From: Bryobacterales bacterium
GTDB taxonomy: Bacteria > Acidobacteriota > Terriglobia > Bryobacterales > Bryobacteraceae
DNA length: 64,000 nt
Reading direction: 5' to 3'
Assembly: GCA_003164035.1 (NCBI GenBank)
Contig: PLRS01000154.1
Span: forward strand, 1-64,000
Position 1 is the first letter of the stretch. Each line of letters begins with the position of its first letter. The notes below the pieces were generated by a model. The model worked only from the letters and a program-made list of their open reading frames with translations, had not been told where the DNA came from and ran no database searches. Positions 34,881-41,850 of the stretch are shown here, in pieces. The position numbers and the translations under genes are program-made.

Positions 34881-35930
34881 CTACTTCAGTTTGTTTACGA
34901 TTTCCTCGGTGACAGCCTTGACCAGCGCGTCGATTTCCTCCGGCGTCAGATCGGCGCTGGCAATAGTAGCGCAGGGAGCGCCTCCGCCGGGAGCAATGGC
35001 GATCTGGCCCGGCTTGGTGGGCAGGTCGCAGATCTCGCATGAGGGGCTGTCGATGCGAGGGTCGGGCAGGCCGAGTTTCTTCTTGATGGCCAGCAGATCG
35101 GCGGCCTTCTCGCCGGTGAAATGAGTGATGGGCGTGCCTAGCTGCGCGGCCAGCATCAGCGTCCAGCAGTAAGTGTCGGTAACCTCGACGTACCATTCGG
35201 CGTGGGTGACGGTATCGCCCCAGCAGACGATGCCGTGGTTCGACAGCAGGATGGTGTTGTGCGTCTTGACGAAAGGGATGACGGTGCGGGCGAATGCCGG
35301 CGTGCCGGGCGTCTCGTACGGGGAAACTGCGATCTTGCCGATGAAGACGTCGAATTCCGGAATGATGCAGGTGGGCGGCACCTTGCCGGTGATGGCGTAG
35401 GCGGTGGCGTGGGGCGGATGGCAGTGCACCACCGATTTGGCCTCCGGCACTTCCTTGTAAATCTCCATGTGCATCAGGATTTCGCTGGTGCGCGGTTTGC
35501 CGCCGGCCAGTTGATTCCCCTCCAGGTCCACCAGGCACATATCCTGGGGGCGAAGGTCGTACTTGCTGATCAGGGTGGGGGTGCAGATCACCTCGTTCGG
35601 GCCGAGGCGATAGGAAATGTTGCCGCCGTTGCCATCCACGAACTGGCGCATCCAGAGCTTCCTGCCCACGGCGCAGATCTCTTCCTTGACCGCTTCGGCT
35701 TGGGGCGAGTTGAACAGCGCCAGCCGCGCCGGATCGGCGCCGCTTGCGGCCGTCTCCGGGACGGGCGAGCCGCTAGTGGCCGCCAACTTCCTCTCGGCCA
35801 GAGCTTCCCTGGCGGAAGGAGTCAGAATGGCGCCGGGGGCGATGCGGATTTCAGTAGCGGATTCGCGCACGGCGGCGTCGATGTCTGAGAGCGTGACGAC
35901 TTTGAGATGCGAAAGGTCGGTTACCTTCAT
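34881..35930 (-). CDS. Class II aldolase of microcompartment type, with N-terminal extension
   Basis: A 349-residue zinc aldolase. The aldolase/adducin domain starts near residue 80: GNGGNISYRLGPNEVICTPT, VVHCHPPHATAYAITG (two zinc histidines), LLSNHGIVCWGDTVTHAEWY (third). It would split L-fuculose- or rhamnulose-1-phosphate-like substrates to DHAP and lactaldehyde. Residues 1-60 are an extra domain with IRIAPGAILTPSAREALAER, which resembles the LTPSAR segment at the start of EutQ/EutT-type microcompartment proteins and may target it to a shell. It begins 18 bp after the aldehyde dehydrogenase stop, in one operon. Confidence 0.85.
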   Translation of the reverse strand: MKVTDLSHLKVVTLSDIDAAVRESATEIRIAPGAILTPSAREALAERKLAATSGSPVPETAASGADPARLALFNSPQAEAVKEEICAVGRKLWMRQFVDGNGGNISYRLGPNEVICTPTLISKYDLRPQDMCLVDLEGNQLAGGKPRTSEILMHMEIYKEVPEAKSVVHCHPPHATAYAITGKVPPTCIIPEFDVFIGKIAVSPYETPGTPAFARTVIPFVKTHNTILLSNHGIVCWGDTVTHAEWYVEVTDTYCWTLMLAAQLGTPITHFTGEKAADLLAIKKKLGLPDPRIDSPSCEICDLPTKPGQIAIAPGGGAPCATIASADLTPEEIDALVKAVTEEIVNKLK

Positions 35931-35948
35931 TTCGGTCCAATATCCTAT

Positions 35949-37364
35949 TTACACTACCCGCAGCGCCCCGCCCCCCATCACGATGCGCCGCTCGCGGGTA
36001 AAAGTGAGCGGCGTGGTGACTCCTTCCCCGGTGGGCGTGGCGATGCTATGGCTCGAGTAGCCGGGGCTGCCGATGCCGAGCGAACCATAGCACGGCGCAT
36101 TCTGCACGAACAGCGTGCAATTCATGGCGCGGCCCATTTTGGTGACGTTCTCCACGTTGCGGGAATGAATGATGGCGGTGTGCCGGTAGCCGTGCTCGGC
36201 CTTCACGGAGGCGGCGATGGCGGCATCCACATCGGCGAACCGCACCACCGGGAGGAAAGGCATCATCTGTTCTTCCTGCACGAAGGGGTGGTTTTCTTCC
36301 GTTTCGCCGAACAACAGATCGGTTGGGGAAAGCAGCGAAATCCCGGCGGCGCGGGCCAGCACGGCGGTGTCTTTGCCGACGTAATCCTTATTGACGTGAG
36401 GGGTCCCGTCGGGGTCGAAACGGAAAGCCGCCTTGGTGAGGCGGTCGATGGCGCCGCGATCGAGTTCCAGGGCGCCGGCGCGGCGCATGGCGTCGATGAA
36501 TGCATCGGCCACGCGTTCCAGTACGAAGATTTCCTTTTCGGCGATACAGAGAATGTTGTTGTCGAAGCCGGCGCCGAGGATGATGGAGCTGGCGGCGAGG
36601 TCGAGATCGGCGGTCTCATCCACCACTACCGGCGGATTGCCGGGGCCGGCGGCGATCACGCGCTTGCCGAAACGGCTGGCGGCCTTCACCACCCCCGGAC
36701 CGCCGGTGACGCACAGCAGCGCGACGCCGGGGTGGGCGAAAATCTCCTCCGCGGCCTGGATGGTGGGTTCGGCCATGGTGGTCAGCACATTGGCCACGCC
36801 CAACTCGCGCTCGATTTCGCGGTTGAACATCTGCAGCCCAAGCGCGGTGACTTTGGCGCCGGCCGGATGCGGGCTGAAAACGGCGGTATTGCCGGCGGCC
36901 AGGATATTGATGGCGTTGCTGGCCAGGGTCGGGACGCAGTGCGTGGCCGGCAGCACCATGCCGATGACGCCCCAGGGGGCGTGCTCGATCACGCACAGGC
37001 CGGTCGAATCGCTCATGGCCTGGCTGGTCATGGCTTCCGTCCCCAGGATGTAGCGGATGTTCTGCAGCTTGACGATTTTGTGATCGACGCGGCCCAGCCC
37101 GGTTTCGGCCAGCTCGATGCGCGCCAGCTCGGGAGCGTTGTCGGCGCAGACGCGCCTGACAATGGCGCACATGCGCCCACGGTCGGCCAGGCTCATCGCG
37201 GCGACCCGCTTCTGGGCCACGCCGGCGGCGGCAACAGCCTCATCCACGGTGGCGAAAACGCCGTCGCCGGGCGCGGGCCGTGCGGCAGCGGCCGGCTCCC
37301 CGGCGAGACGCGCTACCACCTCCCGAGTGATGCGCGCGATCAGTTCCTCCCGGTCTACAACCAT
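35949..37364 (-). CDS. CoA-acylating aldehyde dehydrogenase, PduP/EutE-like
   Basis: A 471-residue dehydrogenase converting an aldehyde (propionaldehyde or acetaldehyde in characterised relatives) to acyl-CoA. The catalytic Cys is in NNILCIAEKEIF. Other landmarks are VIEHAPWGVIGMVLPATHCV, NTAVFSPHPAGAKVT, CVTGGPGVVKAASR, AAGPGNPPVVVDETAD and TFTRERRIVMGGGALRV. ATG 37364 follows GGAAG. The N-terminal MVVDREELIARITREVVARL then a linker resembles the amphipathic encapsulation helix of PduP. With the aldolase this suggests fucose/rhamnose-type degradation in a bacterial microcompartment; no shell genes are in the window. Confidence 0.9.
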   Translation of the reverse strand: MVVDREELIARITREVVARLAGEPAAAARPAPGDGVFATVDEAVAAAGVAQKRVAAMSLADRGRMCAIVRRVCADNAPELARIELAETGLGRVDHKIVKLQNIRYILGTEAMTSQAMSDSTGLCVIEHAPWGVIGMVLPATHCVPTLASNAINILAAGNTAVFSPHPAGAKVTALGLQMFNREIERELGVANVLTTMAEPTIQAAEEIFAHPGVALLCVTGGPGVVKAASRFGKRVIAAGPGNPPVVVDETADLDLAASSIILGAGFDNNILCIAEKEIFVLERVADAFIDAMRRAGALELDRGAIDRLTKAAFRFDPDGTPHVNKDYVGKDTAVLARAAGISLLSPTDLLFGETEENHPFVQEEQMMPFLPVVRFADVDAAIAASVKAEHGYRHTAIIHSRNVENVTKMGRAMNCTLFVQNAPCYGSLGIGSPGYSSHSIATPTGEGVTTPLTFTRERRIVMGGGALRVV

Positions 37365-37605
37365 GAATCTTCCAAGGTACCATCCTGCGCGGGGAGGAGG
37401 GCGGCGCAACGGGCGTCCACCCCGGCCACGCGCCCGGCACGAATGAGCCCTCGCGACGGTGCCGCCCGCGCGTGCTATGCTTTCGACATACGAGGGCATG
37501 CTAGAATTGCGGGCCGCGGCGCAAGTTTCCCTCAACCCGGAAAAGCCGGAAACTGCCTCCCACCACCCGCGCGTCTACCGACTTATGCGCCTCTGACGTG
37601 GCCCC

Positions 37606-39870
37606 ATGTTCGAATTCCTATTCAAATACCCGGCGGCGCTTTTTCATAAAGGCCAATTTGTGTTTCTGACCCCATGGCCATTGTGGCTGCTGGGGGTGAC
37701 TATCGCGGCGGCGGCCGGGCTGTTGCTCTGGCACGTACGGCGCAACCACGGCCTGTTGAGCGGGCTGAGGCCGCTCGGGATCTGGCTGCTGGAATCCGGG
37801 TTGGTGGCGCTGATTCTGTTGCTTTTGTGGCATCCGGCGCTGAGCGTGGCCACGCTGCGGCCGCAGCAGAACGTCGTCGCGGTGCTGGTGGACGATTCGC
37901 GCAGCATGGCGATTCGCGACGAAGCTGGATCCACCCGCGAAGCCGCCGCCAAAGCCGTGCTGTCGGACGGCCTGCTGAAGAGCCTGGCCGGCCGCTTTCA
38001 GGTGCGGCTTTACCGCTTCGGCAAGGACCTGGAGCGGGTGCCCCAGCCCGACGCGCTGAATCCCACCGAACCGGCCACGCGCATTGGCGACACGCTGGAG
38101 CGGGTGCTGGCCGAATCGTCCTCGCTGCCGCTGGGCGCGATCGTGGTATTGAGCGACGGCGCCGACAATTCCGGCGGCTTGAATCTGGAGACTGTGGCGG
38201 CCATCCGCCGGTCGCGTATTCCGGTCGATACCGTCGGCTTTGGCCAGGAGCATCCTGACCGCGACACCGAAGTGGTTGATGCGGTGGTGGCGCCGCGCGC
38301 GCTGCCCCAATCGCGGCTTTCGGCCGTGGTTACGCTGCAGAGCTACGGGCTTTCGGGGACGCGAGCCAAGCTTAGCGTACGGGACGGCGGGAAGGTTCTG
38401 GCCGGGCAGGACATCACCCTCAAGGGCGATGGCGCGCTCCAGACCGAAACGCTGGTCTTCAATTGCGGCGACGCCGGCGCCAAGACGCTCCAGATCGGCG
38501 TCGATCCGCTGCCCGGCGAGGCCAACCAGGCCAATAACCGCCTGGCTCGCCTGGTCAATGTGGAATCCCGTAAACCCCGCATTCTGTACATGGAAGGCGA
38601 ACCGCGTTGGGAGTATAAGTTCATCCGCCGCTCGCTGCCGTTCCTCCCGGGAGACGACCACGCCGAACAGGAAATCTTCAGCATGCTCCGCACTACCCAG
38701 AACAAAATGTACATGCAGGGGCAAAAGGATCCCAAGGAACTGGCCGATGGCTTCCCCTCCAAGGCGGAAGACCTGTTCGCGTTCCAGGGGTTGATTATCG
38801 GCAGCGTGGAGGCCAATTACTTCTCGGTCACCCAGCAGCAATTGATTCGCGATTTCGTGGACCGGCGCGGCGGCGGCGTGCTGTTCCTGGGCGGCCGGGC
38901 CACCCTCTCCGATGGCGGCTGGGTGAGTTCGCCTCTGGCCGATCTGGTTCCGGTCAACCTGCCGAATACGCGCCCCACTTTTCACCGCGATTTTACCGGC
39001 GAGGAATTGACGCCCGAAGGAGCGCAGTCGAGCATCTGCCGGCTCGACGACGACCCCGCGCGCAACGCCGAACGCTGGAAGAAGATGCCTCAAATGGCCA
39101 ATTACCAGGAAGTGGGCGACGCCAAACCCGGCGCCACCGTGCTGCTCGAATCCACGCCCCCCAAGCGCAAGTTCCCGCTGCTGGTCACCGAAAATTACGG
39201 CCGCGGGCGAACCGTGCTGTTCGCCACCGAGGGAAGCTGGCGCTGGAAAATGTGGCTGCCGCACGACGACCACACCCAGGAAACCTTCTGGCAGCAAATG
39301 CTGCGCTTCCTGGTGACGGATACGCCGGGGCAGGTGGTGGCGTCCACGCCCAAACAGGTGCTCGACGACGAAAGCAATTTGCCGCTGCGGGTGGAAGTCC
39401 GCGACAAGGCCTACAAGCCGGTCACGGACGCCAAAGTTCAGGCGCGGATATTGAAGCCGGACGGCACCAGCGTGACGGTGGAGTTGACGCCGAAGCCTCT
39501 CGAGGAAGGCATCTACTCGGGTGAGTGGACGGCAGAGGCGCCGGGGTCGTACGTGGCCGAGATCATCGCCGGGCACGAGCAGGAAGAGATCGGGCAGGAC
39601 GTGCTGAGTTTCCGGCGCGAGGATGGCATCGCTGAGAATTTTCATACCGGACAGAACAAGGAACTGCTGCGGAAGCTCGCGAACGAGACCGGCGGCCGAT
39701 ACTATCGTCCCGATCAGGCGTCAAAATTAGGAGAAGAGATTGCCTACTCCGAAGCCGGCATCACAGCACGGGAGACGCGCGATTTGTGGGATATGCCGGC
39801 GGTGTTTCTACTGGCGCTGGGTTTGAAGGCCGCCGAATGGCTGCTGCGGCGAAACTGGGGGGTGGTGTAA
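37606..39870 (+). CDS. VWA-domain membrane protein with glutamine-amidotransferase-like region
   Basis: A 754-residue membrane protein. Two N-terminal helices (LTPWPLWLLGVTIAAAAGLL; LESGLVALILLLLWHPALS) precede a von Willebrand A domain with MIDAS motif VLVDDSRSMAI (DxSxS) and VVLSDGADNSGG. Residues about 390-440 (FQGLIIGSVEANYFSVTQQQ, RRGGGVLFLGGR) resemble a class I amidotransferase fold. Ig-like sequence and a last helix (FLLALGLKAAEWLL) end it. It begins a cluster with MoxR, DUF58 and other VWA genes, in which such proteins form membrane complexes of unknown role. No clear Shine-Dalgarno precedes the ATG. Confidence 0.8.
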   Translation: MFEFLFKYPAALFHKGQFVFLTPWPLWLLGVTIAAAAGLLLWHVRRNHGLLSGLRPLGIWLLESGLVALILLLLWHPALSVATLRPQQNVVAVLVDDSRSMAIRDEAGSTREAAAKAVLSDGLLKSLAGRFQVRLYRFGKDLERVPQPDALNPTEPATRIGDTLERVLAESSSLPLGAIVVLSDGADNSGGLNLETVAAIRRSRIPVDTVGFGQEHPDRDTEVVDAVVAPRALPQSRLSAVVTLQSYGLSGTRAKLSVRDGGKVLAGQDITLKGDGALQTETLVFNCGDAGAKTLQIGVDPLPGEANQANNRLARLVNVESRKPRILYMEGEPRWEYKFIRRSLPFLPGDDHAEQEIFSMLRTTQNKMYMQGQKDPKELADGFPSKAEDLFAFQGLIIGSVEANYFSVTQQQLIRDFVDRRGGGVLFLGGRATLSDGGWVSSPLADLVPVNLPNTRPTFHRDFTGEELTPEGAQSSICRLDDDPARNAERWKKMPQMANYQEVGDAKPGATVLLESTPPKRKFPLLVTENYGRGRTVLFATEGSWRWKMWLPHDDHTQETFWQQMLRFLVTDTPGQVVASTPKQVLDDESNLPLRVEVRDKAYKPVTDAKVQARILKPDGTSVTVELTPKPLEEGIYSGEWTAEAPGSYVAEIIAGHEQEEIGQDVLSFRREDGIAENFHTGQNKELLRKLANETGGRYYRPDQASKLGEEIAYSEAGITARETRDLWDMPAVFLLALGLKAAEWLLRRNWGVV

Positions 39871-39871
39871 C

Positions 39872-40960
39872 GTGTGGAGCGGACTCTCAGTCTGCCACGC
39901 CGGGACTCCTCCCGGCGCGTTTGGTTGCGGCTACGCTGCTTTGTGGGGCAGGTTGGTAACCTGCGAACCGATTGTTAATCGGTTCCGCCGGGCGCCAGCC
40001 CGGCAACTCCTCGACAAGCCCAAGAGTTGGCCCACTCCGCGAGTACGGAGCCTGATCTGGGCCCTGCTGGCCTGTGCCTTTTCCGCCCATGCTGCCACCT
40101 ACTACGTCGCGATCTCCGGTCTTGGCGGCGAGCCGGATTACGACCAGCGCTTCAAAATGTGGGCCGAAGATATCGATGGCAGCATCAAAAAGGCCGGGGG
40201 CAACCCGATCACTCTAATCGCTCCGAACCGGGACCAGATCCGCGCGCGGCTGGAGGAGCTTTCCCGCACCGCGAAACCCGACGATGCGCTGGTCTTGATG
40301 CTGATCGGCCACGGCAGTTACGACGGGGTGGACTACAAGTTCAATATTCCCGGGCCGGATATCACGGCGGGGGAACTGGCGGCGGCGCTGGACCGGATTC
40401 CGGCTACGCGGCAGTGCGTGGTGGTGATGACCAGCTCGAGCGGCGGGGCCATTGCCGCCCTGCGCAAGGAGGGCCGCGTGGTGATCGCCTCCACCAAGAG
40501 CGGCACGGAGAAGAACGCGTCCATGTTCGCGCGCTATTGGGCCGAGGCCCTGCGCGACCCGGCGGCCGATAGCGACAAGAACGAAGCGGTGACGGCGCTG
40601 GAAGCGTTTCTGTTCGCCCAGCACAAAGTGGCCGAATACTTCGATTCCCAAAAGCGGCTGGCCACCGAGCACGCCGTTCTGGAAGATACCGGCAAGGGCG
40701 AAGGCGAGCGCACCCCATCGGTGGAAAACGGAGAAGGGAAACTCGCCGGCAGCTTCACCGTGGTTCGCCTGGGCGCCAACGCCGCCGCCGCGCGCGACCC
40801 CGCCAAACGCGAACTGCTAGCCAAGAAGGAAGCCCTGGAGCAGGCCATCGACAAGCTGAAATACGATAAAGCCGCCCTCGCCGCCGCGGAGTACAAACGT
40901 CAATTGACCGGCCTGCTGCTGGAACTGGCCCGTACCCAGGAGGCGCTGGATAAGCCATGA
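39872..40960 (+). CDS. Legumain/caspase-like (C13-type) protein, probably catalytically altered
   Basis: The conserved part begins near 40057 with a signal-like LIWALLACAFSAHAATYYVA, then GLGGEPDYDQRF, ALVLMLIGHGSYDGVDYKFN (His-Gly of peptidase clan CD), and CVVVMTSSSGGAIAALRKEG, where a C13 catalytic cysteine would be expected but serines stand; RVVIASTKSGTEKNAS follows. A C-terminal coiled coil (LLAKKEALEQAIDKLKYDKA) ends it. The 5' 180 bases are REP family B and C repeats, so the coordinate given is the first GTG of the frame; no conventional start lies downstream of the repeats. Probably exported and a binder or pseudo-enzyme in the MoxR/VWA system. Confidence 0.65.
   Translation: MWSGLSVCHAGTPPGAFGCGYAALWGRLVTCEPIVNRFRRAPARQLLDKPKSWPTPRVRSLIWALLACAFSAHAATYYVAISGLGGEPDYDQRFKMWAEDIDGSIKKAGGNPITLIAPNRDQIRARLEELSRTAKPDDALVLMLIGHGSYDGVDYKFNIPGPDITAGELAAALDRIPATRQCVVVMTSSSGGAIAALRKEGRVVIASTKSGTEKNASMFARYWAEALRDPAADSDKNEAVTALEAFLFAQHKVAEYFDSQKRLATEHAVLEDTGKGEGERTPSVENGEGKLAGSFTVVRLGANAAAARDPAKRELLAKKEALEQAIDKLKYDKAALAAAEYKRQLTGLLLELARTQEALDKP
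39874..39918 (+). repeat. REP family B, dispersed copy (B2)
   Basis: Starts GTGGAGCGGACTCTCAGTCT, four bases past the VWA stop codon, and ends with the GCCGGGACTCCTCCCGGC hairpin. It is followed by TTTGGTTGCGGCTACGCTGC and then family C. Confidence 0.9.
39961..40015. repeat. Palindromic repeat family C, copy 1
   Basis: Two hairpins in series: GAACCGATTGTTAATCGGTTC and GCCGGGCGCCAGCCCGGC. The same pair of hairpins occurs at 51.9 kb. It encodes part of the apparent N-terminus of the C13-like protein. Confidence 0.85.
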
Positions 40961-40967
40961 AGCGCTC

Positions 40968-41012
40968 GTGGAGCGGACTCTCAGTCTGCCACGCCGGGAC
41001 TCGTCCCGGCGC
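40968..41012 (+). repeat. REP family B, RAYT-flanking copy (B3, outer left)
   Basis: GTGGAGCGGACTCTCAGTCT head and GCCGGGACTCGTCCCGGC hairpin, 7 bases past the stop of the C13-like gene. Confidence 0.92.
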
Positions 41013-41105
41013 GTTTCCCTGCGGTCTCTGGCAGGTGGCGAGAGGTCTGCACGTAGACGCGGTCGGCGCCGAGTGCGGAGTACCCGACAGGGTCGAGCCG
41101 GGCAA

Positions 41106-41150
41106 GCGCCGGGACGAGTCCCGGCGCGGCAGACTAGGAGTCCGCTCCAC
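41106..41150 (-). repeat. REP family B, RAYT-flanking copy (B4, inverted)
   Basis: Inverse of B3: hairpin GCCGGGACGAGTCCCGGC first, then GAGTCCGCTCCAC. B3 and B4 form an inverted pair about 95 bp apart. B4 overlaps the 3' end of the RAYT gene. Confidence 0.92.
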
Positions 41151-41694
41151 CGGCGCGCTCTCCCGCCGCCGCACTCGACCACGGATACTCCTCAGGGCGC
41201 CCGACCAACCCAGCCTTCACCGGGTTGGACTCGATATACGCGACAATGCGGTCGAACTCGTCCGCATTCCGCACCCAATGGTCGTAGCTCTCGGCTTGCC
41301 AGAAGGACTCTCCGGTACGGCCCAGTATCCGGTTCGCTTCGCGGGCGGTGGCGCCCTTCAGCGATCCGAGCAATCGGGAGGGCGAAACCAGCGGGAGCAG
41401 CAGCGCATGGACGTGATTCGCCATTACAACCCAAGACCTGAGCTCATAATGCCCCAGTTCCACCCCGCGCCGCAGCGAGGCCACGATGGTTCTGGCGATC
41501 GGTTCCTGACGCAGGTACAGCGGTCCGTCTTGGGTCGTGTCGAGGTAACGATCCATCCACACGAAAGCCCCGCCCGCACTGAGATGGGCCGGTGGAGGAT
41601 ACCTGTTGTGGGGAAGGCTGCCGTGCAAATGCCAGGTGACGAAGAGCCAACGCCCCAGCGGGTAGCGGTGGGGGAGACGGCGCGAATCCTGCAT
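41134..41694 (-). mobile_element. RAYT: REP-associated tyrosine transposase (IS200/Y1 family)
   Basis: A 186-residue single-strand transposase. The HUH motif is VMANHVHALLLP (His-Val-His) near residue 91, and the catalytic tyrosine is in FWQAESYDHWVRN, followed by FDRIVAYIESNPVKAGLVGR and EYPWSSA, all typical of RAYT/TnpA-REP proteins. ATG 41694 (MQDSRRLPHRYPLGRW) is preferred because the longer frame to 41955 translates REP DNA. The gene is flanked on both sides by inverted REP family B pairs, whose GTGG head resembles the tetranucleotide that RAYTs recognise next to a hairpin. It interrupts the MoxR/VWA cluster on the opposite strand. Confidence 0.93.
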
Positions 41695-41735
41695 AGAGTT
41701 AGAGTCGATTCCGATCGCGGATTTCTCGACAAAAT

Positions 41736-41780
41736 GTGGAGCGGACTCCCAGTCTGCCACGCCGGGACTTATCCCGGCGC
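41736..41780 (+). repeat. REP family B, RAYT-flanking copy (B5)
   Basis: GTGGAGCGGACTCCCAGTCT head and GCCGGGACTTATCCCGGC hairpin, 41 bases from the RAYT start codon. Confidence 0.92.
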
Positions 41781-41850
41781 GTTTTCCCGGTCGGCGGCGA
41801 AAGCTCTGCATCCGGATACAGTCGCTACCGACTCGGGAGTTCTCGACAAA

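Noticed and set aside
35907-37649. 580-codon plus-strand frame
   Set aside because: Antisense to the aldehyde dehydrogenase and aldolase; no motif.
40957-41850. 298-codon N-terminal extension of the TPR-protease frame
   Set aside because: Consists of REP elements and the antisense strand of the RAYT gene.
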